NCBI GenBank assembly: GCA_014529385.2
Contig: JABFUD020000274.1
Coordinates: 1 to 56,704 of the forward strand
Reading direction: 5' to 3'
Source: Adiantum capillus-veneris
Taxonomy: Eukaryota > Streptophyta > Polypodiopsida > Polypodiales > Pteridaceae
DNA: 56,704 bases
The notes beneath the pieces were generated by a model. That model saw only the letters and a list, made by a program, of their open reading frames with translations. It was not told the DNA's origin and made no database searches. This document shows, in pieces, positions 1 to 11,800 of this stretch. Within the stretch, counting starts at the first letter, position 1; each line of letters starts with the position of its first letter. The position numbers and the translations under genes are program-made.

Positions 1-120
1 AAAGCAGAAGAGACTTCAATGTTTTGTTCTAAGCAGAAGACTTCAATGTTTTTTCCTTCATACAAAGCAAAAGACTTCAATGTTTTGTTGTAAGCAAAAA
101 GACAATGTTTTTTCAACTCA
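1..120. repeat. Degenerate short tandem repeat
   Basis: Four imperfect repeats of a unit built on GACTTCAATGTTTTGTT with an AAGCAGAA or AAGCAAAA lead-in. The spacing is irregular (about 25-40 bp). The array starts before the window, so its length is unknown. Nothing coding is seen in 1-175. Confidence 0.75.
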
Positions 121-175
121 TCATTCTTCATACAGAGCCACCAGACAGTGTATCATAATGATCACAGTATAAAAA

Positions 176-298
176 AGCTTTAAACAACTTCCCAATCAGT
201 ATAGGCCATCTCTTGCAAGACCCTCCAGATGCTAACATATATATACCTGCAGATGTTATGAATGTAGATAATCCTCTTCCAGTCAATTCATTCTAATA
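176..298 (-). pseudogene. Truncated Ty3/gypsy integrase fragment
   Basis: This equals the upstream part of the integrase remnant that is complete to its stop in copy 2 (24742 down to 24092). Here only about 40 codons remain before the homology breaks at 175/176. The fragment has no function and serves mainly as the marker of the copy 1 left breakpoint. Confidence 0.7.
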
Positions 299-1221
299 TT
301 TAGAAGTGCATATATAGGTTTAGGAAATAAACACCAAAATGAACATATAATTTTGAATACATGAGAACTAGCACAGCCTGTTCTGAGTAGGTACATGTGC
401 ACCTACATGATGGACATTTCGCTTTGAAAGTCAGAGTGAGATATAGTAGACCACTTTCTTCAAAATAAGGTTGTGATGAGATCACGTTCCATGTGTGCTT
501 CCATCAGCTTCCATATGCATTCTTTATTTGTTTACTAAGCCGAAGTGATTACTCCAATTGCCTACCTTTGTCAGAGTCACAAAGTGCATGTACACATCTG
601 TCTGCAAATGTGTATTGCAAGCCATGAAGGAACAGATTGAGAATCGATATGTATTATGACCCGAGGAAGCATTGATACTTGACTGTGCAATGCCATGATA
701 AGTTTATCTTGCAAGCAAGTAGATACCATGCCAAGAGACACATCAACAAATCTGAGACCATGCCAAGAGGCACAGGAGCAAAGGTGTGGCATCACATATG
801 GGTGCGAGATAAGGGAGACAGAAAATGTGCATCTGTGACATCCTAGATTCACGGAATTTATGCATGTGTGTGTGTGTGAGCACATGTGAGTGTGTGTGTG
901 TGTGTTGGAGATAATACATGTGGACATCGGATATTTCAAGGGAAGAGATGCACGATCATGCCTAGCGACGCTGAGGTGGACCGAGCCAAACGATTGAATA
1001 CCGAGAGGTTTTCATTTTCTGTGTGACAGAAACTATACATGAGACGAGCCTTGTGTGATAAGGGCCCACTGAGCGAGGTGCATCTCCAACGGTTTGCATG
1101 CACCATGGCTAGCGAGGAAGGAAGAGCTAGTAACTGGCCAATCCAGCAGAGAAGTGAGAGTGAGATCACCAAAGAGGGAAGCAGTCAACCAAGGGTTAGC
1201 CAAAGAATCGTCAGTTAGATA

Positions 1222-1252
<31 letters not shown>

Positions 1253-1440
1253 TTGCATGCTTGAGCACATTTTTTCAATTGTTTCTTGCTCACATAGGCC
1301 GCATGTGAGTGCTCTAACATTCTTCTTTGTTGCATACACACATACAGCCACACATTCACATAAACAAGCATGAAAGTAAACAAAAATGCACACTAAACAT
1401 TATAAACATACTATATATGATGCCACACACATTTTTCAAT
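299..1440. other. Noncoding, with two (GT)n microsatellites
   Basis: No supported gene. GT-rich simple repeats lie at about 866-906 and 1224-1252. The short reading frames rich in His-Thr here are translations of those repeats. No splice or promoter structure was recognised. Confidence 0.6.
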
Positions 1441-2084
1441 TCAAACAAAAAAATAATTTACAAAATAATTTGTGCTATTTTATAAATAATATTAATTAAA
1501 ATCATCATTAGCAAAGAAAGATAACGACACTTTATCATTAAAAGAAAGATTTATTTTTATTTATGTTATTTTATAATTAATTTTGTTAATTTTTGTAAAT
1601 AAATTTAGAAATAAAAAAATAATATTGTTATTTTTGTAATTGTGACTTATTGTATGCTATTCGCTTAATTAGGTTTAGTTCTTTAACCATTTAACGTTAA
1701 CCATTTAATTCTCTTAATTAGGTTTAGTTCTTTAACATTAACCATTTAAGTAATAAGTCATTTTATCGCTTAGGACTGGTCCACATATAGACCGATGAAG
1801 ACTAGCTGCTTAATTAGAGTACCTAGTTGTTTATGTAATGAATTGTTTCCGAGCTCGCTTAGCCCTACACGTAGCTCGGTAATTTTTGTTATTCAGTCAC
1901 TTAGCAACTTAGGGCTAGTCGTGTAGGTTTAGTCACTATTCACACGGTTTATTAGGACTTTTTTCTTAAAGGTAGCCTCTTAGGTATTTAGTCGCTTACC
2001 GCTCAGGCCGGGACTACTTTGTATTTAGGCCGTTCAAGGTTGCACGCTTAGGGCTAGCCGCTTAGGACTTCGACAAAAACAGTA
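1441..2084. other. AT-rich block followed by CTTAGG-rich block
   Basis: About 1441-1665 is very AT-rich. A phrase CTTAATTAGGTTTAGTTC followed by TTTAAC...CATTTAA is repeated in tandem at about 1670-1750. From about 1770 to 2075 the motif CGCTTAGG or CTTAGGGCTAG recurs roughly ten times in degenerate form. No gene is seen. Confidence 0.55.
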
Positions 2085-3170
2085 AAATAACACAATCGAA
2101 CTTCAATAGCACGCACAGACTTCAAAAATGCAAACAGATTTTTCAAACAGAATTATGCCAAATCCTAATATATATGAATTGACCAATAAAGACGAGATTA
2201 TTACCAGATGGTCTTGATTTCCGTGCACCTCTAGACCGAGGTATACGGAGATCGGGCATGTTTAGATAATGCAAGGTTGTTAGAGCTAGCGACAAATGGT
2301 AAAAAAACCGCAAACGGACTTTAGAAATGCAATAGTCTGCAGAAGTGACTTGTGTACTTCAAAAACACAAAGGAAATGCAACAAATGAAGTAAAATAATG
2401 CAATCAGACTTTAATAATGCACACAGACTTCAAAAACACAAACAAATTTTAAAAACAGACGTATGTCAAATAGTAATATGTAGGCATTGACCAATAAAGA
2501 CGACATTATCACCCGATGGTCCTGATCTCCGTGCACCTCTAGACGGCCGCACCTCTAGACGGAGGTGTGCAAGGATTGGGCATGGCTAGAGAATGTGAGG
2601 TTATTAGAGCTAGTGGCAAAAAGTAGAAAAATTGTAAATAGACTTAAAAAACGCAACAGTCTTTGGAAATGACTTGTGTAGTTCAAAAACGCAAACAGAC
2701 TTCGACAAACAAAGTAAAATAATGCAATCAAACTTCAATAGTGCACATAGAATTTAAAAACCCTATTATATAGTCATTGACCAATAAAGATGAGATTATT
2801 CCTCGGTGGTCCTGATCTCCGTGCACCTCCTCCACACCAAAGTGTGCGGGGACCAGGCATGGCTAGAGAATGTGAGGTTGTTAGAGCTACTGGCAAGTAG
2901 TAGAAAGATTGCAAACGGATTTCAGAAATGCAACAGCCTTTAGAAGTGACTCATGTACTTCAAAAATGCAAAAAGACTTTGAAAAACAAAGTAAAGTAAC
3001 GCAATCGGACTTCAATAGCGCACACAGACTTCAAAAACCCTAATATATAGTCATTGACCAGCAAAGATGATATTATTACTCTGTGGTCTTGCTCTTTGTG
3101 CACCTCTAGACCGAGGTGTGAGGGGATCGAGCATGGCTAGAGAATGCAAGGTTTTCATGCATTGTCATGT
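2085..3170. repeat. Tandem array, about four units of ~280-305 bp
   Basis: The landmark ATTGACCAATAAAGACGAGA recurs near 2177, 2485, 2775 and 3052. Each is followed by a GTGCACCTCTAGACCGAGGT-like block and then GGGCATGGCTAGAGAATG. Between landmarks there are repeated phrases such as CAGACTTCAAAAA and AAAGTAAAATAATGCAATC. Units are diverged from each other but keep order. The array sits directly upstream of the CACTA transposase relic, so it could be a subterminal repeat region of that element. That is inference: no CACTA terminus was located. Confidence 0.85.
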
Positions 3171-3227
3171 AGTTAATGGTGTGTCCTTATAACAAGAGTG
3201 ATTTATTTAGTTGTTGCATCATTTTTA

Positions 3228-5330
3228 AATAGAGTATGGACAATAGGATGGCATATCCTTGTGCGCATTGCAAGCATCAGATATTTCAAAAACAAAAAAT
3301 ATACGATCAACATATACGGAAGAATGGTCTCTTTCCCATAGAGAAACTACAAGACTTGTGTTATTGATCTCTTGGTCCGAAGGCAGTAGATCAACCTCTG
3401 CAAGTATATATTGCTCCAACTTCATCCAAGAGAAGATGATTTCAAACGAACAGTCATCAACAAAGTCCACCCCACCAATACCCGATTCCACATTTCACAA
3501 AGAGCTGGAGGAGATGTTAGATGCGTTCTTTGACATGGATCCCATCACTGAAAACCTAGAAGGAGACAACATTCAAGGCAACACTGCGAGCCAACCTCAC
3601 TCATCCCTTCATATCGACGTCATGATAGCAATACAGAGGGCGAGATGATGCAAACTCTTGCATGTATGAAACTTTACAATGGTGTTAAAATCTCAGTTCT
3701 CCGTACTGCTTCGGCAATGCTTAATTTGTAGTTTGTCTATAGGTGGTATGACGCCTCTATCACAAATCTTTTTAGGTAAATAAATTGTATCCTTAGCATA
3801 CCAAAGTGCAAATTATAGTTCAATAATATGATCTTTGTGTTCACTTGCTGATATAATGACGGGTTACTCAACGTGAAAATCTTGCTGGAATTAGCATGCC
3901 AAAGTGCAAATTATAGTTCAATAATATGATCTTTGTGTTCAGTTGTTGATATAATGACGGGTTACTCAACGTGAAAATCTTGCTGGAAGGCAATCACATG
4001 TCCCCTACCCGCCTACCCGTCCAGCTGCTAAAAAGCTTCTTACTAACTTGGGCTTGGATTAACACAAGATACATGCATGCCATAATGATTGTATACTCTT
4101 TTGCAATGAGTATGTAGATTTGAAACAATGTCCCAATTGTGGATCAAACATGTATAGTGAGGACACACGAGGAAAAATTATCTCTACAAAGGTCCTTCGA
4201 CACTTTCCTATCATTCAAGAATAAAGAGCATGTTCACGTGCAAGTCTATAGCCTCTTTGATGACAACGCACTCAAATACTAGATCGATAGATGATGTGGT
4301 GCGGGTACCTCTTGACTCTTGTGCATGGAATCACATAGAGGAAATATGACCTACATTTGAGTATGAGCCTCGATGTATCCATTTCAATCTGGAAATGGAT
4401 GGAGTAAACCCATTTGGATTACAAAGCTCGTCATGGATCATGTGGCCTATTTGCTTGGTTAATTATAATCTTCCACCATGGCTAGCTTTAAAGAAGGTCC
4501 ATTTGTTGTTGTATCTGGTACCACTTATAGACGAGTTTCAAATCTTATGGATAGGGATTGATATGGTTGATATGTCCCAACAAATTGGATGATGAAATGT
4601 ACATGTGCAAGGCATTCTCATGTGGACTATGCACAATTGGCCAGGCTGCGTCAAGTGTTTAGGTACGTATCTTTGAAAACCCTCACATACATGCTATTTA
4701 TGGCTATGCCAACGCTTTTATATTTTAATTTTATGATTTTTCATTCTTGAGTTATTCGGGCAATCATGCATGTCCAAAATGCGGTCCTCCACTTAGCTTC
4801 TGCCACCACTGTGATCATTTGAGCAAGAAAATTTACAAGGAGCATGGTAGATTTTTTCCTGAAGGACATGAGCTACATGGACCACACATATGTAAACATG
4901 ACATGCATCCACTGAAAATAGAGAAATTGATAAAACATGTGGTTGGAGAGGGGAGATTGCATGCCACCCGGCATGAAAAGACTTTCTATTTTCCATTAAC
5001 TCCCGAATTGGAATGACCTACCGATTAATCATTTGCTTGACCCAATGCACATCTTCAAGAATGTGGGGGAGATCATATGGAAAACCATCACTCAAAAAAG
5101 GGAGAGCAAGGCCCAAAGAGATGGCCTACAGGTTGTGGGTCGAATGTCGGAGATGTTTCCTTGATTTAAACCCAATGGAAAGTTTGCTATACCAAAGGTC
5201 CATGGGTTTTGAGCTGTACAGAAGAGCAACAAGTGAAGAAAACTAAATCTTCATTCAAGACTCCCACTAGGTGCATGCGATTATTAGGAAAAATATGAAC
5301 CCCAAAGGGCCCTTTAGCTTAAGGGGTGAT
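3228..5330 (+). pseudogene. CACTA (En/Spm) TNP2-type transposase relic
   Basis: Translation across three frames gives the TNP2 family in order. At 3236-3370 is a Cys-rich N-terminal part with CAHC...C and YDQHIRKNGL. Around 3645-3780 is LYNGVKISVLRTAS followed by RWYDASITNLF, ending at a likely intron donor AGGTAAAT. At about 4028-4219 come the blocks AAKKLLTNLGLD, KIHACHNDCILF, CPNCG and KVLRHFPII. At 4220-4590 come SCAWNHIEE, MDGVNPFG, MWPICLVNYNLPPW and PLIDE. At 4747-5010 comes YSGNHACPKCG followed by EHGRFFPEGHELHG. At 5013-5160 comes NHLLDPMHIFKNVGEIIWKT. These match the 'DG.NPF', 'WP...YNLPPW' and 'D.MHI.KNV' signatures of Transposase_21. Several in-frame stops, frame changes and a 98-bp tandem duplication make it non-functional. 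Confidence 0.85.
3793..3988 (+). repeat. 98-bp tandem duplication inside the CACTA relic
   Basis: TTAGCAT(A/G)CCAAAGTGC starts at 3793 and again at 3891, and both copies run to CTTGCTGGAA. The copies differ at only a few bases, so the duplication is recent relative to the decay. It lies in what looks like the intron after the donor near 3777. It is present in both segment copies. Confidence 0.9.
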
Positions 5331-5458
5331 TAAGCATGGACCAATAGGAAGAGGGTAGTGTCCACATAAATAGCCTTAAAAAAATAGGGTAGGAGGGGGC
5401 ATGTGGGCCTATTTGTTCCCCTCATTATAGCTTTGTTCCCTAGAAAGAGAGAGAAAAA

Positions 5459-5489
<31 letters not shown>

Positions 5490-5684
5490 CGCGGTGGCGG
5501 GTTCCCTCCATTTTCATGGGCGCCACCAAAGTAACCCTAAAATTTCAATTTTTTTGAAAAATCTCTAAATCTCACTTTTCACTCCCCAAAAGATCCCCTA
5601 ACCAAATACATGCTCTAAAATCTATTTTCTTTCACCAAAATCTACATTTCTTAGCCATTATCCTCCATTCTACCTCCTCCTCCT

Positions 5685-5753
<69 letters not shown>

Positions 5754-5804
5754 CCCCCCCCCCCCCCCCCTCCCTCCGTCCGTCCAAGTTTTCCATAGCT
5801 ACAA
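5331..5804. repeat. Poly-G (31) and (CT)n/C18 simple-repeat block
   Basis: A run of 31 G occupies 5459-5489. A (CT)n tract of about 60 bp runs from about 5690 to 5750 and is followed by 18 C at 5753-5770. Copy 2 has 26 G and a longer C run, so both tracts are unstable or hard to sequence. The long Arg-Glu frame on the minus strand is only the repeat translated. Confidence 0.9.
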
Positions 5805-6290
5805 CACATATGGAAGCTTTCCATAGTTGCTCACAATCTAAGCACACACTCTCTCTCTACGTGCTTTCCCATTTTCATCTACACCTCCATTGTCCTCTTT
5901 CCCCAAGATCTTCATGGTTGCAGCACTTGTGGAGACGTTACCAAGCACCACTTCAACCCTTTCTTCTACTACTTCATAGCCCATCATCTACAAGCAATCC
6001 ATGGCTATGGTTGTACCACATATGGAAGCTTTCCATAACTGCTCACGATGTAAACACGCGCTCTCTCTCTACGTGCTTTCCCATTTTCATCTACACCTCC
6101 ACTGTCCTCTCCAAAATCTCCATGGCTGCAACAGTTGTAGAGAGTTTACTAGGCACCTCTTCTACGCTTTCTTCTACCACTTCATAGCCCATAATCTACA
6201 AGCTATCCATGGCTATGGCTGCAGCATTGGGGTAAACTTCTCCAACCCTCTTTTACCCTTTTAGGTACACCTTCTTAGCTCATCATCTCC
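5805..6290. repeat. 212-bp tandem repeat, about 2.3 copies
   Basis: ATGGAAGCTTTCCATA starts at 5810 and again at 6022. Shared blocks include TACGTGCTTTCCCATTTTC, CTACACCTCCA and CTTCATAGCCCAT. A third partial unit starts near 6205 with CCATGGCTATGG. Unit divergence is moderate. No protein was recognised. Confidence 0.85.
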
Positions 6291-8067
6291 AAGCTTCCCA
6301 TGGCTGAGGAGCACCTACAAAAACTCTATCAACCACCTCTTGGTTGCTTGCCATGGCTGCAATATTGCACTCCAAGGTTCTCCTTTGAAGGTTTAATTCT
6401 CTATACCTCCCTCTCACCAAAAACATTTACCTATTCCTCATCCATCTCTAGCTCACTCAAAACCACCATCAAACCCTCTTATTGTAGCCCCTTCATCTCT
6501 CTAGTAGCAATGTCAAACTCTACTACTCATAGAAAGCCAAAAGATGAGGTAGAAAGGGTTGTCTTGTACAATAGCAGAGATTCCAATGGGGAGTACCTCA
6601 AGTGTTCCACAAAGGCGCTTGGGTCTTCATGCAACCTGCAGCCACCGGGCCTCATCATGTTCGAGATTGTGGCAACTTGGATCAACATTGGAAAGGGAGG
6701 TTGCTTGGGTTCAAAGACCATGGGATCAATGGGACGGTGGTTGTTTTTCAACATGTGTATTCAATGCCTAATATGCATTTGGGGCACACTAATACAAGAC
6801 TTTTCCCACCTAACTCTAAGTTGCTTCTCTTTGTTGTTGCAATAGACATATGCATTGAGGTGACCTATGTGTTCAAGTATGCTAGTAAGTAGCTTGTGGG
6901 CCATTTGATGTCTATGTAGATATATTTCCATCAAACGTGGTGAGAAACAACAATTAAGAATTCTCTCTTGAACCTTTCAATATTTTCATGTTGACATTGG
7001 TTCCATGATGCTTCCCAGTGTGCAACCATCGATGCTACTGCAAAGCAGAATCTTCTTCTACACACACAATAGTGACCACCTCTAAGCATTGTTATGGTAA
7101 GATCAACGAAATTTACATGCGATCACTTCTTAGCATGGAGTGGCTGAAGATGGCTTTTGACATTCTTTCCTTGTTGAAGTTTGAGAAGGCTTTTAGGTTT
7201 GTAGGTCTAAGTCAATGTTGTCTCGTGCATGTTTTTGTGCATTTATTTAAGGCCCAGCCAATCAATGTCACACCCACTATGCTTATATGCAAGAATATGT
7301 CTTTTGAAGCATTACAACCCTTATTAGGAGAGAATTGGGGATTTATAGAGGGTATGCATTAGGGAGATAGATATTAATGCAAGCTAGGGGATTTGGGTAT
7401 TGGGATATAGTACTTAAAAGTTTGCACAACTTTGTATATACACTCCCACCTAGAGTTGTGGATGTGTAAGAATAGAAAATGGATACCTCTACAAAGCCTT
7501 GAAGGTAAGCTTGTGACATTTGACATTCATATACAATGCCAAATGGTGTCTCTAAAACTATGAAAGTTAGTGATCGCAATTGTTGACACAGCTACCTTGT
7601 TCACTTCAAATATTGCAGTTGTAGAGCATGCAAACATCATGGAGAAGGAGTTCTTGGCAACCTAAGCCAAGCTTGTGGAAAATCAATAACCTCTTCCTGC
7701 TGAGTTGCTTGACTATGATGCCCCAAAATTTTTTGATGAGAGGATATCATACCTCAACCTTTACCTCACACCAACTATGGACGACGATGACAAGTAGCAT
7801 GCAGTAATTGTCTTCCTTGTGTAATTGGCCATACCAATGTATCTTCCTAACACAACCTTTTGTAGGATCTTTTGTACATGGAGGTGTGAGCATCTTGCAA
7901 GGTGGGAAAGAGAAGTGTTTTTGGCCTAGAAGTAGTGCTTGCAAACTACATCGGCAGACTACCCATGGGTGACATCTCCATTATCAGGACTTCTCTCTTG
8001 ATGGACATTTTTCTGGGTCTTGAAGGCTGTCAACAAGCTCTTGTGCTTGTCTACTATACCTTAGACT
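6291..8067 (+). other. Decayed, possibly once-coding DNA of unknown family
   Basis: Several short plus-strand frames have ordinary amino-acid composition: 6510-6770, 6602-6892, 7018-7362 and about 7588-7798. The last reads on with only two in-frame stops and ends in an acidic DDDDK stretch. No family was recognised and no continuous gene model can be built. Confidence 0.35.
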
Positions 8068-8231
8068 ATGCAAGTAGTTTTTCTTGTAAACAAATCCCTT
8101 GAAATGGCCACTTTTTCCATAGGTTTTTGTGGCAAGGTGTTAGCCCATGTATTTATCAACCAAGCCTTAAGAGTGAAAGGACCACAAGCCATAGCGGCCT
8201 CATACCTAACTTCCATCCTACTTAATGTTGA

Positions 8232-8458
8232 TGTTACCATATACATGTGGTAGTGATGTGTGTGAACACACTAGGACCGCCGGGGCATTTTTTCCCTCTT
8301 TAGGAGTTTTCTTCCCCCGTGCATTGTATATACGCCCATCACTCTAGGCCTATCTATCTTTCCATTGCACACTAAGTAACACACTCTCTATTGTGTGCCT
8401 TGAGCTTCCTTCGTCTTCTCCAAGATGTGTGTGTTTCTCTGCAACCCTAATTCCAACA
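8232..8458 (+). repeat. A1 5' LTR (227 bp)
   Basis: Runs from TGTTACCATATACATGTGG to CCTAATTCCAACA. A TATATA core lies at about 8327-8332 and could serve as the element promoter. It differs from the 3' LTR at about ten positions, several of them in the TTTTCTTCCCCC stretch. Confidence 0.95.
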
Positions 8459-8819
8459 ATTGGTATTAGAGCAGGTCACGTCCTCCCCGGCTTAGTCGCC
8501 AGCTGCTCCAGCACACGCCTGCTCACTTTCTCCGATTTCAGTGAGCTTCGGCGAGCGTTCGAAGGTCGACAAGTATTTTGGGTGAGCTCAAAGAGCTCGG
8601 CCTGCTCAGAATTTTGATTTGGGCTCATTTCGGCCTCCATTTCCACTACAGGCAGTATTGCACAGGCTATTTCTTCATTTTGTGCAAAATTTTTGTCAGT
8701 GCCATTTTCTGCATAACAAGTGCCTTATAGTCTTCTACGGTTTGTGCTATATAGCACAGGTTTTTCCGCTCCGTTTCTCCTATTTTCGGGCAGTTTTCAC
8801 ATCAGGTGCAGCATTTACC

Positions 8820-11800
8820 ATGGCTGACAACAACAACACAGATGTGTTCAAGATGTTTGCTGCTGAGGATAGGTTGGATGGGGACAACTACCCTATGTGG
8901 GCTTATATGATGCAACATGTTCTTGTCTCAAAGGGTGTCTGGAACATTGTGCAGTGCATTGATGTACGTCCTGGTTCTGATGATGTAGGCGATGTTGAGG
9001 ATGTTGCAGGTCTTGCTGCAAGGATTGCAGCTATTAGATTTGTTTTGCCTACGGCAAAACAATCTCGTTGAGATGTTAAGGATGCGCAGGCTCATGCATT
9101 GATTGCGTTTTCTATGAAGCGCACCATTGTTCCTCACATCCGTTCAGCAAAATCTGCAAAACAGGCTTGGGATATTTTAGCAGGTCTTTATGCAAGCCGC
9201 AATGAGGCTAAAATTTCTTTGTTGCGTAAAGAGCTAGAGTCGAAGATTATGCATGAGGAAGATGATATGGACATTTTCCTTGCTAGTGCCAAGGATATCA
9301 ATGAGCAGCTTATTTCTGCAGGTGAAGTCATTTTAGACAGTTCCCTTGTGCAGACTGTTCTTGATGCCTTACCAGATTCCTACCAGACTTTTGCTAGTAC
9401 TTGGAGACTATGACCCAAGGAAATCCTGAAGTTGTCAAGTTTGATGCATTATGCACACTGCTGTTGCAAGAGTCACTTTCCAGAAAAAAACAGGACTAGG
9501 CAGCGTGCAGTTGAGCAGGCTTTTATTGCTTCTCGAAGAAAGGGTGGTAAGAGCAATGCAGCCACTTCTTATGGTTCTGCTCCGAGTGGCAAAAATTATG
9601 TTCCTAATGCTTCTGATGGCAGTACTTCGTCTGGCAATTCTGGTGATAAGGGCAAAAAGAAGATGCGTTGCCATTATTGTAAAGCCAATGATCACTTGAT
9701 CAAGTTGTGTCCTAAGTTGAAGGCCAAAGAGGCTAAGAAGAAAGAGGGTGGTTCCACTGCAAATGCTAGTTCCACTACAAATGAAGCCATTGTTGAGTCT
9801 TCTGTGAAAGGAGACTGTGTTGCTGATGTTGATGAAGAATGGGCTTTTAGCGCAGAGTGCACTTACAATCCTGCTGTCCATGATGCATGCTTGTCAGTCG
9901 TTGATGCAGATTCACATGTGTGGTATTTCGACAGTGGTGCTACAAAGCACATTACCTCACATCGTGAATTGTTTACCTCTCTCGAGTCTGTCCCTCATGG
10001 GAATTCAGTGACTTGTGCCAACAACACCTCTTATCCAGTTCAGGGAGTTGGAAAGATTGTGCTCACTACTGCTAATGGCATTTACTTCACACTTGTTCAT
10101 GCACTTTATGTACGTGGGATCAAGAAGAATCTCTTATCTGTATCCGCACTTGCTAGACTTGGACTTGTAGTCAAATTTGTGGATGACAGATGTACAGTTC
10201 ATGATCTCAGTTTTGGTGATGAAATTGTTGCATCTGGGATTCTGTGTCGTGGGCTGTATAAGCTCACTTTATATGACAAATGTGGACAAAATTTTGCAAA
10301 TGCTGTTGCAGATTCAAGGCTATTTCAGATGCAAAACTTTGGCATGCACGTTTTGGTCATCTGAATTTTGCCAGTTTGCTACGTTTGCAGAAATCTGATA
10401 TGGTTGCTTCTTTGCCGCCTCTTGAAGCACCGGTCAAACATGTTTGTGATGGCTGTATTTTGGGTAAGATGCAGCGTTCTAAATTTCCAAAGGATGGTTC
10501 AGTTCGGGCCACATGCAGTTGCAGCTTGTGCATAGTGATGTTTGTGGGCCCATGCAAACTCCGTCCTTGGGCAATTACCTGTACTTTGTGACTTTCATTG
10601 ATGATTACTCCAGGCATGCATGGGTATTTCCGCTTAAAGCGAAGTCCGAAGTCTTTATGTGCTTCAAACAATTAATTCTGGCTCTGGCTGAAAATGTCTC
10701 AAAATGTACTATGGGCACCCTCCGTTCAGATCTAGGGGGGGAGTATATGTCTCATGAATTTAATGCATTTCTGGCTAGTCGTGGGATAAAACACCAATGT
10801 ACAGTGCCTTATACACCTCAGCAAAATGGTGTTGCTGAGAGGAAAAACAGGTCACTGACAGAAATGGCGCGATGTATGGTCAAAAGTCAAGCTTTGCCGC
10901 ATTCTTTTTGGCTTGAGGCCATTATGTGTGCCACTTATGTACTTAACAGGTGTCCTACGAAAGCTTTGCAGTCTATTACTCCATATGAAGCATGGTATGA
11001 TAGAAAACCTTCTATTGAGCACATGCGTGTTTTTGGCTGTTTAGCATATGCTTTGGGGCCACAAGTGCAGCGCAAAAAATTGGATGATAAGGATGTCAAA
11101 TGTATTTTTGTTGGTTATAGTGCTGAAAGCAAAGGTTACAGGTTGTATCATCCGCAAACAAAACGTATTCTGGTTTCTCGGGATGTAGTGTTTGTGGAAG
11201 ATTCTGTTCAGCCCTTGCTGTCATGTACTAGAGACAGTAATGTAAGCTCACAGGACATTTATGACACTTTGTTGGCTCTTTTCAGTGGTGGAAATACGAA
11301 TGTAAGTTCCAATGAGGCAAATGTACAGTTTATGGGGGTTTCTGAAAATGTTTTAGATCAGCCTATTACTGATGCAGATGTACATGATGTACTTGATGAG
11401 GAAAGGGCTGAAAATGAGTAGGCTAGATGTATGCCAAAATGGCTGGTGCACACTTTGCGTGATAGTAAATTGGATGCACCTTTGTCTAGTCGTACTCGTT
11501 CAGGCTCTCGCCATGCACCTTATGCATTAGATTGTTATGCTTTGGCTGTGTCTAGTTTACATGATGTTGAGGAGCCTCTGTCTTTTGATGAAGCACAGAA
11601 TTCAAAAAATTGGATGGCTACCATGCAATCAGAATATGATGCACTTATAGAAAATGACACATGGACTTTATGTGATTTGCCTCCTGGCAAAAAGGCCATT
11701 GGTACAAAGTGGGTTTACAAGTTGAAACGAAAGCCGGATGGTGAGATTGATCTCCATAAGGCTCGACTTGTTGCAAAGGGTTATGCACAGCAAAAAGGCA

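Noticed and set aside
577-1393. Frames with His-Thr repeats
   Set aside because: They translate the (GT)n repeats and have no domain or splice structure.
2085-3170. CRISPR-like array
   Set aside because: Units are ~290 bp, diverged and without a short repeat/unique-spacer pattern. The genome is clearly that of a plant.
5632-5847. Minus-strand frame with a long Arg-Glu repeat (also at 30090-30284)
   Set aside because: It is the (CT)n microsatellite read in translation. Length varies between copies and there is no conserved flank.
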